Origin: Bacteroidaceae bacterium
Lineage (GTDB): Bacteria > Bacteroidota > Bacteroidia > Bacteroidales > Bacteroidaceae
Direction: 5' to 3'
DNA length: 17,899 nucleotides
Assembly (NCBI GenBank): GCA_900771425.1
Contig: CAAGNV010000058.1
Location: 1 to 17,899 of the forward strand
The translations under genes were made by a program, and so were the position numbers. The first letter of the stretch is position 1. Each line of letters begins with the position of its first letter. Shown piece after piece: positions 7,287 to 14,888 of this stretch. The notes below the pieces were generated by a model. The model did no database searches, was not told the DNA's origin, and saw only the letters and a list, made by a program, of their open reading frames with translations.

Positions 7287-8663
7287 TCACGGACGAATGA
7301 ATTCTTCTACATCGTCAATGTGGTAAGGTATGATCTGTTCGCCAAGTACACGGCAGCCGTTGTCTGTTATGAGTATGTCGTCCTCGAGACGGATGCCGCC
7401 GAAGTCGCGGTATTCTTCGATTTTGTCATAGCAGAGGAAGTCGCGGTACATGCCTTCAGCCTTCCACTTGTCGATGAGTGCAGGTATGAAGTAAATGCCC
7501 GGTTCGTCGGTCAGCACCCATCCTGGCTGAATGCGGCGTCCGCAACGCAGGCAGTTCGTGCCGAATTGTTCCGACGGACGTACCTCGTCGTCAAATCCCA
7601 CATAAACCTGTCCGAGTCCTTCCATGTCGTGCACGTCCATACCCATCATGTGTCCGAGTCCGTGCTGAAGGAACATGGCGTGAGCACCTGCCTCGACTGC
7701 ATCGTCGGTATTGCCCTTCATGAGTCCGAGGTCTTTCAGTCGGTCGGTCATCAGTCGGCATACGTCGAGGTGCATGTCCATCCACTTCTTTCCAGGACAA
7801 GCCTTCTCGATGACGAGGTCGTGACAAGCCTCGACTATGCTGTAGATGTCGCGCTGACGCTGAGTGAACTTTCCGCTGATTGGAGTGACGCGTGTGTTGT
7901 CCGAACAGTAGTTGTTCACCGTCTCGGCACCTGCATCGCAGAGCATCAGGCGTCCTGCCTCCAGTGGTCGGAGCGATGGGTCGCCGTGGAATATCTCGCC
8001 ATGCATTGTCAGTATGGTCTGGAACGACTCCTTGCAGCCATAGCTCTCGGCTATGCCGGCAAGCAATCCACCTATATATTTCTCTGTAACTCCAGGACGA
8101 CAGGCCTTCATGGCAGCGGTGTGCATCTTGTAGCCGATGGCCATGGCGCGCTCTATCTCCTCGATTTCTTCGTCCGACTTCACGGCACGTAGGTCAACGA
8201 CAGCCTTGATGAGTTTCACCGATGCCGACTCACGGACCTTCAACGGATGAATGCCCAGGAGGTCGCCAATCTGAATCATCAGGTCGTGGCGACATGGCGG
8301 CAGATAATGCACTTCACGCCCCTTGACCAGTTCTGCCAGTTTGTTCATCGGAACAGAGTTCTCCACTCCTACTTCGGCAGCAAGGTCATGAACCGAAGGA
8401 ACGAAACCGGTCCAGATGATGTCCTCGATGTCGATATCGTCACCTATAAGGTACTCCTTATTATTATCTATGTCGATGACTCCGACCAGGGCATCACGTT
8501 GCTGACCGAAGAAATAGAGGAATGACGAGTCCTGACGGAACTTATATCCGTTGGCAGGGTAATTTGCAGGGGCATTGTTATGTCCGAATATAAGGATAAT
8601 GCCGTTGCCGACCTTCTCTTTGAGAGCCTGGCGGCGATTGATGTAGGTTTGTTTGGTAAACAT
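7287..8663 (-). CDS. pepP: Aminopeptidase P family metallopeptidase (Xaa-Pro aminopeptidase)
   Basis: The 458-aa protein is the usual length for aminopeptidase P, which removes an N-terminal residue preceding proline. The N-terminal non-catalytic domain (1-160) begins with FTKQTYINRRQAL and includes the SSFLYFFG signature. The C-terminal pita-bread domain has all five expected dimetal ligands: Asp243 (LCDAGAE), Asp255 (CSDNTR), His338 (HGLGHMMGMDVHD), Glu387 (TDEPGIYF) and Glu427 (IRLEDD). No signal peptide is seen, so it is probably cytoplasmic. It starts 12 bp after the stop of the upstream MFS gene and has no promoter of its own, so the two are probably cotranscribed. Its 3' side faces the 7036-7147 inverted repeat. 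Confidence 0.93.
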   Translation of the reverse strand: MFTKQTYINRRQALKEKVGNGIILIFGHNNAPANYPANGYKFRQDSSFLYFFGQQRDALVGVIDIDNNKEYLIGDDIDIEDIIWTGFVPSVHDLAAEVGVENSVPMNKLAELVKGREVHYLPPCRHDLMIQIGDLLGIHPLKVRESASVKLIKAVVDLRAVKSDEEIEEIERAMAIGYKMHTAAMKACRPGVTEKYIGGLLAGIAESYGCKESFQTILTMHGEIFHGDPSLRPLEAGRLMLCDAGAETVNNYCSDNTRVTPISGKFTQRQRDIYSIVEACHDLVIEKACPGKKWMDMHLDVCRLMTDRLKDLGLMKGNTDDAVEAGAHAMFLQHGLGHMMGMDVHDMEGLGQVYVGFDDEVRPSEQFGTNCLRCGRRIQPGWVLTDEPGIYFIPALIDKWKAEGMYRDFLCYDKIEEYRDFGGIRLEDDILITDNGCRVLGEQIIPYHIDDVEEFIRP

Positions 8664-8675
8664 AGTTTTTATTGA

Positions 8676-9935
8676 TTATCTTAGTTTGTTTCGATTGAAA
8701 TGGTGTTTCGTGTATGCAAAGAAAAATGCTGCCCCCATGGCATTGACTATCCACGCTGCCCAAAACGCCGAGTGGTAACTGATATTCTCAGCAAGGAAAC
8801 CGCCGAGCAACACGCCTATGCCAAAGCCCACATCCCACGACGTGAGAATGGTTGAGTTGGCTGTACCGCGCTGGGTATGAGGAGCAAGGTTGATGAACAT
8901 GGTCTGGAATGCCGGGTACATGTGTCCGTTGCCAAGACCGATGATGAGTGCCGACGCATAGAAAGCCCATTCGCTGTGAACGGCTGCAAACAACAGGTAT
9001 CCGAAGAATGACACACAGATGCCTTCCGTCGCATTCTTTGCCACCTCGCCACGTTTCAGTCCTTTGGCACCCGTCAGTCGTGAAAGCATAAGTCCCGAAG
9101 CCAGCAAGGTGAAGAACGTACCCGAGCCGCTCGTTATCCCAAGTTCTTCCTGGCCATAAATGGCAAGGTAAGTCGATAGCACGCCATACGAGAACGCAAA
9201 GCACGCCATCGTCAGCCCTTCGCTCCACCCCTTCAGCAGGAAGAAACGATCAAGGCCGCCCCATGACCGTGCCGCAGCCCCCACCGTATCGGAGTCGCCG
9301 CCTTTACATGCCTGTCTGCCAATCGGCTTCGATGGTGTCTTTATCGTCGTTTCGAGCAACACGCCGATAAACGACGTGATGATAGAAATCCAGAACAACA
9401 GCGTGTAACTGTCGAATGCATGGAGCAGATAGATGGCCACGGTCGGTCCTATGGCAGTAGCCAGGTTGTTGCTAAGTCCATAGTAGCCAATGCCCTCACC
9501 TCGGCGCGACGGATGCAGCACGTCAATCGCCACCGTACTGGCTGACACCGTCGTTGCCCCGAACGGAGCGCCGTGAAGCGTGCGGAATATGGCGAATGCC
9601 GTGATGCTGCCAGCCACCAGATAACCGCCGAACAGCAGGAAGAACAAGAAGTTGCACACCAGCAGCACCATCTTGCGAGGGTAACTATCGACTATGTATC
9701 CACTGAACGGACGGACTACCAGGCACATCAGCGTATAGCCCGACAGCACAAAGCCTATCATGTCCTTGTCCGCGCCGAACGTATCCTTCAGGTACAGAGG
9801 GAGCAGTGGCGTCAGGAGCATGAACGAGAAGTACAGCATGAAGTTTGCTGCAAGAATCTTCAGATAGTTCGTGTTCCGCCACAAATAAGGCGAACGGCTG
9901 TCCTCAGTCTTTTGGTCTATTTCTACTTTACTCAT
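8676..9935 (-). CDS. Major facilitator superfamily transporter, 12 membrane segments
   Basis: Starting at MSKVEIDQ, the product has 419 residues with about twelve hydrophobic helices. The first is around NFMLYFSFMLLTPLLPLYL. A MFS motif-A-like loop follows helix 2 (RPFSGYIVDSYPRKMVLL). A soluble central loop (PSKPIGRQACKGGDSD) separates the two halves. The frame is open to 10139, but the promoter at 9969-9998 lies inside that extension, so the start must be 9935, or 9944 for an MNV extension. The substrate is unknown; the sequence resembles drug or metabolite exporters of the YfcJ-like type. It heads a two-gene unit with the aminopeptidase. Confidence 0.88.
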   Translation of the reverse strand: MSKVEIDQKTEDSRSPYLWRNTNYLKILAANFMLYFSFMLLTPLLPLYLKDTFGADKDMIGFVLSGYTLMCLVVRPFSGYIVDSYPRKMVLLVCNFLFFLLFGGYLVAGSITAFAIFRTLHGAPFGATTVSASTVAIDVLHPSRRGEGIGYYGLSNNLATAIGPTVAIYLLHAFDSYTLLFWISIITSFIGVLLETTIKTPSKPIGRQACKGGDSDTVGAAARSWGGLDRFFLLKGWSEGLTMACFAFSYGVLSTYLAIYGQEELGITSGSGTFFTLLASGLMLSRLTGAKGLKRGEVAKNATEGICVSFFGYLLFAAVHSEWAFYASALIIGLGNGHMYPAFQTMFINLAPHTQRGTANSTILTSWDVGFGIGVLLGGFLAENISYHSAFWAAWIVNAMGAAFFFAYTKHHFNRNKLR

Positions 9936-9968
9936 AACATTCATGCCGTCAAGGCACACAATCCACCG

Positions 9969-9998
9969 CAAAGATAGTAAATAATTGATAATTGACAA
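9969..9998 (-). promoter_or_regulatory. Bacteroidota promoter for the MFS-pepP unit
   Basis: The minus strand has TTG (9998-9996), a 19-bp spacer and TATCTTTG (9976-9969), matching the -33/-7 pattern. Transcription would start near 9962, about 20-25 nt before the ATG. The spacer and -33 box are made of a 7-bp tandem repeat. Confidence 0.7.
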
Positions 9999-10018
9999 TT
10001 GATAATTGATAATTATTT
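9984..10018. repeat. 7-bp tandem repeat ATTGAYA, four copies plus a degenerate one
   Basis: Units ATTGATA, ATTGACA, ATTGATA and ATTGATA run from 9984 to 10011, followed by ATTATTT. The second unit supplies the TTG of the MFS -33 box on the minus strand. Unit loss or gain would change the promoter spacing by 7 bp. Similar AT-rich repeats are common between genes of this phylum. Confidence 0.8.
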
Positions 10019-10039
10019 CCGAAGCAATGGGTTTTTGTG

Positions 10040-10127
10040 CCCGAACGTCCTCTTCTTCGAGCCCGAACGTCCACTCCTTCGGAGCAGAAGATGCTCTTCT
10101 TCGGAGCATAACCTCCATACGTTCCTG
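10040..10127. repeat. Second 22-bp-period array, three clear units and one degenerate
   Basis: Units begin at 10040 (CCCGAACGTCCTCTTCTTCG), 10062 (CCCGAACGTCCACTCCTTCG) and 10084 (GCAGAAGATGCTCTTCTTCG). A weak fourth at 10106 matches unit 2 at about 12 of 22 positions. Several units can form a small hairpin with a TTC-containing loop: CTCC/GGAG in unit 2, ATGCTC/GAGCAT across the end of unit 3. It is non-coding and lies between the divergent MFS and phoH promoters. The sequence is unlike the 7046-7133 array, but the unit length is the same. Confidence 0.8.
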
Positions 10128-10293
10128 ACAAAGCCCCAAGCACTCCTCATAGCCATTGGCACAGGCAAAGACACCATTCCAAGCCTACATGTCAGATTGG
10201 TCATTCTGCATTATGTATTAAGCATTTCCCACTAATTAACCGTCTCGAGGACTCGTCAGCAGACTTTTTCTCTTTTTAATTTCGGTTTTTGTA
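10128..10293. other. Intergenic region upstream of phoH
   Basis: No gene or strong structure is visible. It becomes AT-rich toward the phoH promoter and contains two close copies of TTCGTA (10295 and 10302). Confidence 0.5.
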
Positions 10294-10324
10294 TTTCGTA
10301 ATTCGTATTTTATTACTACCTTTG
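10294..10324 (+). promoter_or_regulatory. Promoter of the phoH-purC-menG-aroE operon
   Basis: TACCTTTG at 10317-10324 fits the -7 box. The best -33 candidate, TTTC at 10294-10297, is 19 bp upstream and off consensus at one base. Transcription would begin near 10330, about 25 nt before the phoH ATG. Confidence 0.6.
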
Positions 10325-10355
10325 CAGTCACAAAATCACTGAAACAGACGCTGGC

Positions 10356-11390
10356 ATGATAGAGAAGCACTATGTACTCGACGACGTTGACCTGGTCACG
10401 TTCTATGGCGTGAACAACTGCAACCTGCAGATGGTCAAGTCGCTGTACCCGAAACTGAGGATTGTCGCACGCAGCAACGTAATGAAGGTGCTGGGCGACG
10501 AGCAGGAGATGTGTGCGTTCGAGGAAAACCTCGACCGAATGCGCTCTTACTGCGTACAGTATAACTCACTGCCAGAGGAAGTGATATTGCAGATTATCAA
10601 AGGGCAACAGGCTGTCGGACAGGGACAGGCATCAAAAAACGGTGACGGGACGTCGGCCGACGGCGCCATCTGCTACAGCATCTCAGGACGTGCCATCACG
10701 CCGCGGAGCGAGAACCAACGCCTGCTGGTCGAAGCCTACAGGAAAGACGACATGATGTTTGCCGTAGGACCAGCCGGTTCGGGTAAGACATACGTCAGCA
10801 TAGCGCTGGCCGTCCGTGCCTTAAAAAATAAGGAGGTGCGCCGCATCATACTGTCACGCCCCGCAGTCGAGGCAGGCGAGAAACTGGGTTTCCTGCCCGG
10901 CGACATGAAGGAGAAGATTGACCCGTACCTGCAGCCGCTGTACGATGCACTGCAAGACATGATTCCGGCACAGAAGCTGCAGGAATACATGGAGAATCAG
11001 ACCATTCAGATTGCTCCGCTGGCATTCATGCGAGGACGTACGCTGAACGATGCCGTAGTCATACTCGACGAGGCGCAGAACACCACGACCCAGCAAATCA
11101 AGATGTTCCTGACACGCATGGGACATAACACCAAGATGATCATCACGGGCGATGCCACGCAGATTGACCTGCCACGCTCCACCCGTTCAGGACTGCTCGA
11201 AGCCCTCGACGTGCTGAAGGACGTGCCTGGCATCAGCTTCATCACCATGACCGATAAGGACATCGTACGCCACAAGCTCGTAACCCGAATAGTAGAAGCA
11301 TACGGCAGTTACGACGAGCGAAGAAAAGAACAAAGCATTTACACACAAAAACAAAATACTGAGAACAATGAAAGCATTAACAAGGACTGA
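10356..11390 (+). CDS. phoH: PhoH family P-loop ATPase (PhoH-like, YbeZ type)
   Basis: The 344-aa protein has a short N-terminal domain resembling the YbeZ/PhoH KH-like region (1-80). A low-complexity linker (85-105) precedes the PhoH ATPase domain. Walker A is GPAGSGKT at 138-145, Walker B is VVILDEAQN ending at 242, and ITGDATQIDLP at 263-273 matches the conserved motif III. Family members are cytoplasmic ATPases linked to RNA metabolism and, when next to ybeY, to ribosome maturation; the exact role here is not shown by the sequence. The C-terminus is charged and repetitive (KQNTENNE). Its last 23 bases overlap the purC start in another frame. It is the first gene of a four-gene operon. Confidence 0.93.
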   Translation: MIEKHYVLDDVDLVTFYGVNNCNLQMVKSLYPKLRIVARSNVMKVLGDEQEMCAFEENLDRMRSYCVQYNSLPEEVILQIIKGQQAVGQGQASKNGDGTSADGAICYSISGRAITPRSENQRLLVEAYRKDDMMFAVGPAGSGKTYVSIALAVRALKNKEVRRIILSRPAVEAGEKLGFLPGDMKEKIDPYLQPLYDALQDMIPAQKLQEYMENQTIQIAPLAFMRGRTLNDAVVILDEAQNTTTQQIKMFLTRMGHNTKMIITGDATQIDLPRSTRSGLLEALDVLKDVPGISFITMTDKDIVRHKLVTRIVEAYGSYDERRKEQSIYTQKQNTENNESINKD

Positions 11391-12315
11391 CTTCAACTTT
11401 CCAGGTCAGAAAAGCGTTTATCATGGAAAGGTTCGTGACGTTTACAACATCAACGACGACTTGATGATTATGGTCGCTACCGACCGCATCAGTGCGTTCG
11501 ACGTAGTATTGCCAAAGGGAATCCCATTCAAGGGACAAGTGCTCAACCAGATTGCAGCCAAGTTCCTCGACGCTTCGGCTGAAATCGTGCCTAACTGGAA
11601 ACTGGCATGTCCTGACCCAATGGTTACGGTCGGTCTGAAATGCGAAGGATTCCGCGTCGAGATGATTATCCGCGGTTACCTCACAGGCAGCGCATGGCGT
11701 GAATACAAGAACGGATGCCGCGAACTCTGCGGAGTGAAACTCCCTGACGGCATGAAGGAAAACCAGAAGTTCCCTACCCCAATCATCACTCCTACCACCA
11801 AGGCAGACGAAGGTCACGACGAGAACATCTCGAAGGAAGAAATCATTGCACAGGGTCTCGTAAGCAAGGAAGACTACGAACTCATTGAGAAATACACATA
11901 CGACTTATTCGAATTGGGCACCAAGATGGCAGCAGAAAAGGGCCTTATCCTCGTTGACACCAAGTACGAGTTCGGTAAGCGCAACGGCAAGGTATATCTC
12001 ATCGACGAAATCCACACTCCTGACTCTTCACGCTACTTCTATGCAGACGGTTACGAAGAGAAGTTCGAAAAAGGCGAACCACAGCGTCAGCTCTCAAAGG
12101 AATTCGTACGCCAGTGGCTCATCGACCACAACTTCATGAACCAGCCAGGACAGGTAATGCCAGAAATCACAGACGAATATGCACAGAGCGTAGCCGACCG
12201 ATACATCGAACTCTACGAACACATCGTAGGCGAAAAGTTCGAGCCAGCAACCGATGAAGACGACATCGCCGCACGTATCGAAAAGAACGTAAACGCATGG
12301 TTTAACCTGCATTAA
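11368..12315 (+). CDS. purC: Phosphoribosylaminoimidazole-succinocarboxamide synthase (SAICAR synthetase)
   Basis: PurC joins CAIR and aspartate with ATP to form SAICAR in purine biosynthesis. The 315-aa product is of the longer bacterial type. Family motifs are GKVRDVYNIN near the N-terminus, DRISAFDVVLPKGIPFKG, EMIIRGYLTGSAWREY, ILVDTKYEFG and YLIDEIHTPDSSRY. The start at 11368 gives the expected MKALTRTDFNFPGQ N-terminus even though it overlaps phoH by 23 bp, so it is preferred over any internal Met. The protein is complete and no motif is missing. The overlap implies translational coupling with phoH. Confidence 0.96.
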   Translation: MKALTRTDFNFPGQKSVYHGKVRDVYNINDDLMIMVATDRISAFDVVLPKGIPFKGQVLNQIAAKFLDASAEIVPNWKLACPDPMVTVGLKCEGFRVEMIIRGYLTGSAWREYKNGCRELCGVKLPDGMKENQKFPTPIITPTTKADEGHDENISKEEIIAQGLVSKEDYELIEKYTYDLFELGTKMAAEKGLILVDTKYEFGKRNGKVYLIDEIHTPDSSRYFYADGYEEKFEKGEPQRQLSKEFVRQWLIDHNFMNQPGQVMPEITDEYAQSVADRYIELYEHIVGEKFEPATDEDDIAARIEKNVNAWFNLH

Positions 12316-12321
12316 AGCCCT

Positions 12322-12396
12322 ATTAGCCCCATTAGTCTCATTAGTTCCATTAACAGCTAATGGCTAACGGCCAATGGCCCATCATCCCCCATCACC
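12322..12396. repeat. Stacked short tandem repeats in the purC-menG spacer
   Basis: The spacer contains three successive repeat types. ATTAG recurs every 9 bp at 12322, 12331, 12340 and, as ATTAA, at 12349. CTAATGG, CTAACGG and CCAATGG follow at 12357-12377 with a 7-bp period. Then CCCATCA occurs twice, 10 bp apart, up to the menG ATG. There is no promoter motif, so menG depends on read-through from phoH-purC. Confidence 0.8.
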
Positions 12397-13137
12397 ATGG
12401 CAATAGAGAAACTGAAACCATACAAAGACCAAAACGGCACGAAGCGCGAGCAGGTGGAGAAGATGTTCGACCGCCTGGCTCCGACATACGATTACGTGAA
12501 CCGCACGCTTTCACTCGGAGTGGACCGAATCTGGCGCCAAAGAGCCATCACGTACCTCAAGTTCAAAGGTTCGTGGCCTTCACGTGTACTCGACGTTGCC
12601 ACCGGAACAGGCGACCTCGCTTTGCTGGCAGCAGTAGAACTGGGAGCCGAAGACGTCATCGGAATCGATATCTCGGACGAGATGATGAAGGTAGCACAGG
12701 AAAAGGCAGAAGCCGCCAACCTCGAGTCATCCGTCCATTTTCAGCACGAAGACTGCTCCGCACTGTCCTTCCCCGACAAGTCGTTCGATGCCGTCATATC
12801 AGCATTCGCACTCCGAAACTTCGAGAACATAGAGCAGTGTCTGAGTGAAATGCGCCGCGTGCTGCAACCCGACGGCGACATCGTGGTCATCGACCTCTGT
12901 GCACCACGCCGATTCCCAATGAAGCAAATATTCTCAGTATATAAGAAATATATAATGCCTCACATAGGGAAGTCCGTTTCAAAAGACGTTTCAGCATTCC
13001 ACTATCTGCCTGAGTCGATGGAGTCAGTGCCACAAGGCGAAGCAATGGCAGCACTATTCACCAAGGCAGGATTCAAGAACGTTCAGTACAAATACCTCAA
13101 CTTCGGCATGTGCTGTATGTACACTGCAAACAGATAA
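12397..13137 (+). CDS. menG: Demethylmenaquinone methyltransferase (UbiE/MenG family)
   Basis: This SAM-dependent C-methyltransferase performs the last step of menaquinone synthesis; Bacteroidota have menaquinone and no ubiquinone, so MenG fits better than UbiE. The 246-aa protein shows the family signature FDRLAPTYDYVNRTLSLGVD (residues 24-43), SAM motif I LDVATGTGDLA (65-75), GIDISDEMM (motif II region), and AFALRNFENIEQCLSEMRRVL followed by PDG (motif III). The C-terminal GMCCMYTANR replaces the usual G-VAIHTGYK-like ending. The ATG at 12397 follows the repeat-filled spacer. The stop is 2 bp before aroE. Confidence 0.94.
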   Translation: MAIEKLKPYKDQNGTKREQVEKMFDRLAPTYDYVNRTLSLGVDRIWRQRAITYLKFKGSWPSRVLDVATGTGDLALLAAVELGAEDVIGIDISDEMMKVAQEKAEAANLESSVHFQHEDCSALSFPDKSFDAVISAFALRNFENIEQCLSEMRRVLQPDGDIVVIDLCAPRRFPMKQIFSVYKKYIMPHIGKSVSKDVSAFHYLPESMESVPQGEAMAALFTKAGFKNVQYKYLNFGMCCMYTANR

Positions 13138-13139
13138 CC

Positions 13140-13892
13140 ATGACGACCTACGGATTAATAGGCAAGACACTCGGCCACTCGTTCTCCCGACAGTTCTTTA
13201 CCGACAAGTTCAGTCGTGAAGGCACAGACGGCGAATATCTCAACTTTGAGCTAGCAGACATCTCCGACTTCCCTACCGTGTTCGACGGCAAGGAAATCGG
13301 AGGTCTCAACGTGACCATACCATACAAGCAAGCCATCATGCCGTTTCTCAACGACTTGAGTGAAGAAGCCAAAGCCATAGGAGCAGTTAATGTAATAAAG
13401 ATAAAGGGTGAGAGCAGAAATGGCACCGAAGAGTTGCACCTGACAGGCTACAATACCGACGTCATCGGGTTCACCAACTCCATCCGTCCACTGCTGAAGC
13501 CCCACCACGCCAAGGCTCTCGTCCTCGGCACAGGCGGTGCATCACGTGCCATCAAATACGGGCTGAAGCAATTAGGCATTCAGGTACAGTCCGTTTCACG
13601 TACCAAGACCGACCACACCATCACCTACGACGAACTCACACCGGAAATCATGAGTGACCATACCGTGATAGTCAATACGACCCCACTCGGAACGTCGCCT
13701 AACGTCGATACTTGTCCTGACATTCCCTATTCATTACTTACAGAACGGCATCTGCTTTTCGACCTCGTCTATAACCCATCCGAAACACTCTTCCTACGTC
13801 AAGGCCGAGAGCACGGAGCACAAACAAAGAATGGCCTCGAGATGCTCCACCTGCAAGCCATTGCAGCCTGGAAAATATGGAATGACAGATAA
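13140..13892 (+). CDS. aroE: Shikimate dehydrogenase (NADP+)
   Basis: AroE reduces 3-dehydroshikimate to shikimate in aromatic amino acid synthesis. The start is set at 13140 (MTTYGLIGKTLGHS), 2 bp after the menG stop, and not at an upstream ATG at 13110 that lies inside menG. The 250-aa protein is slightly short for the family but complete. The shikimate-binding serines are Ser14 and Ser16 (GHSFS), the catalytic Lys is Lys63 (NVTIPYKQ) and the catalytic Asp is Asp107 (GYNTD). The NADP loop is VLGTGGASRA. NTTPLGTSP and DLVYNPSET follow, and NGLEMLHLQAIAAWKIW closes the protein. It is the last gene of the operon; no hairpin terminator is evident after it. Confidence 0.95.
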   Translation: MTTYGLIGKTLGHSFSRQFFTDKFSREGTDGEYLNFELADISDFPTVFDGKEIGGLNVTIPYKQAIMPFLNDLSEEAKAIGAVNVIKIKGESRNGTEELHLTGYNTDVIGFTNSIRPLLKPHHAKALVLGTGGASRAIKYGLKQLGIQVQSVSRTKTDHTITYDELTPEIMSDHTVIVNTTPLGTSPNVDTCPDIPYSLLTERHLLFDLVYNPSETLFLRQGREHGAQTKNGLEMLHLQAIAAWKIWNDR

Positions 13893-13996
13893 ATCGTTCA
13901 AGCACACTCCCACTCCGCTCGGCCTACCGCTTGCATAGCCTACGGAACAAACCCCTACTCAACACCAACCATCACACCCTAATACATTAATTATTT

Positions 13997-14016
13997 TATA
14001 CAAGATCTCTTGTATA
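13997..14016. promoter_or_regulatory. Operator-like palindrome over the nif3 -33 box
   Basis: TATACAAGA and TCTTGTATA are perfect 9-bp inverted arms around TC. The right arm contains the TTG of the -33 box, so a bound dimeric regulator would block this promoter. The regulator cannot be named from the sequence. Confidence 0.6.
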
Positions 14017-14038
14017 TCAAAAATATTTCGTACCTTTG
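14010..14038 (+). promoter_or_regulatory. Bacteroidota promoter for the nif3-zinc ribbon operon
   Basis: TTG at 14010-14012, an 18-bp spacer and TACCTTTG at 14031-14038 fit the -33/-7 pattern. With the start site about 5-8 bases after the -7 box, the transcript would begin only a few bases before the ATG at 14049. Confidence 0.75.
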
Positions 14039-14048
14039 CAACCGAAAT

Positions 14049-14837
14049 ATGAAAATTAGGGAAATTATTGCTGCCCTTGAAGACTTTGCGCCGCTGGCCC
14101 TGCAAGACGGATTCGACAATGCTGGATTGCAGATTGGACTGACAGCCGACGCAGAAGCTACAGGGGTATTGTTGTCTTTAGACGTGACTGAGCCTGTCAT
14201 CGACGAAGCCATACGTCGCGGTTGCAACATGGTGGTAAGCCACCATCCGTTGCTCTTTCACCCTGTCAAGTCAATCACAGGCAAGGACTACGTCGAGCGT
14301 TGCATCATCAAAGCCATACAGAACGGAATAACACTGTACGCAGCACACACCAACCTCGACAATGCCCCCGGCGGAGTAAACCATCGCATAGCCGACCGGC
14401 TCGGACTTCAAGACCTTCAGTGGCTGGAGCCTAAACAAGGGATTGACGGCGGCAGCGGACTCGTCGGCACACTGCCCCAGCCTATGGCAAAGGCGGACTT
14501 CATCGACATGGTCAAGAAACAATTCAACGTTGACTGCGTCCGACACAACGACTGGGCAGGTCAGACCGTCAGCCGCGTAGCAATATGCGGCGGAGCCGGA
14601 GCATTCCTGATGCCGAACGCCATCAGTGCCGAAGCCGACGCCTTCATCACAGGCGAGATAGGCTATCACCGATTCTTCGGCCACGAGCACGACATGCTGC
14701 TCATGGAAATCGGGCATTACGAGAGCGAGCAATTCACACTCGACATACTCGGCGAGATAATCGACGCAGCAGCATACGGACAGCCACTGCCAGTCATAGC
14801 GACCGAACTCAAGACGAACCCCATCAGCTATAAATAA
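14049..14837 (+). CDS. Nif3-like dinuclear metal centre protein (YbgI/NIF3 family)
   Basis: Members form toroidal hexamers with two metal ions per active site; a GTP cyclohydrolase-like role has been proposed for some, but the substrate is unsettled. The 262-aa product has the full set of expected ligands: His65 and His66 (VSHHPLLF), Asp104 (AHTNLDNAPGGVN), His223 and Glu227 (IGHYESEQ). SGLVGTLPQPM and CGGAGAFL are also typical. It belongs to the short type without the inserted PII-like domain. The start at 14049 is chosen because the ATG at 14010 lies inside the promoter. The zinc-ribbon gene follows after 51 bp, a pairing often seen in Bacteroidota. Confidence 0.94.
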   Translation: MKIREIIAALEDFAPLALQDGFDNAGLQIGLTADAEATGVLLSLDVTEPVIDEAIRRGCNMVVSHHPLLFHPVKSITGKDYVERCIIKAIQNGITLYAAHTNLDNAPGGVNHRIADRLGLQDLQWLEPKQGIDGGSGLVGTLPQPMAKADFIDMVKKQFNVDCVRHNDWAGQTVSRVAICGGAGAFLMPNAISAEADAFITGEIGYHRFFGHEHDMLLMEIGHYESEQFTLDILGEIIDAAAYGQPLPVIATELKTNPISYK

Positions 14838-14888
14838 GCAAAAGACATCATTAGGCGAACAATTAACAACCAAATAAACAATCGTATT

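Noticed and set aside
7242..8192. Long rightward ORF (316 codons)
   Set aside because: It is antisense to the well-supported aminopeptidase P gene and has no family features; it arises from codon bias.
9936..10139. N-terminal extension of the MFS transporter to an upstream ATG
   Set aside because: The promoter -7 and -33 boxes at 9969-9998 and part of the 22-bp array lie inside it, so it cannot be translated from that promoter.
12360..12848. 162-codon ORF starting in the purC-menG spacer
   Set aside because: It runs in another frame of menG and is Arg/His/Pro-rich, typical of a shadow frame.
14271..14873. Leftward 200-codon ORF
   Set aside because: It lies over nif3, whose metal ligands and promoter are clear; no independent signal supports it.
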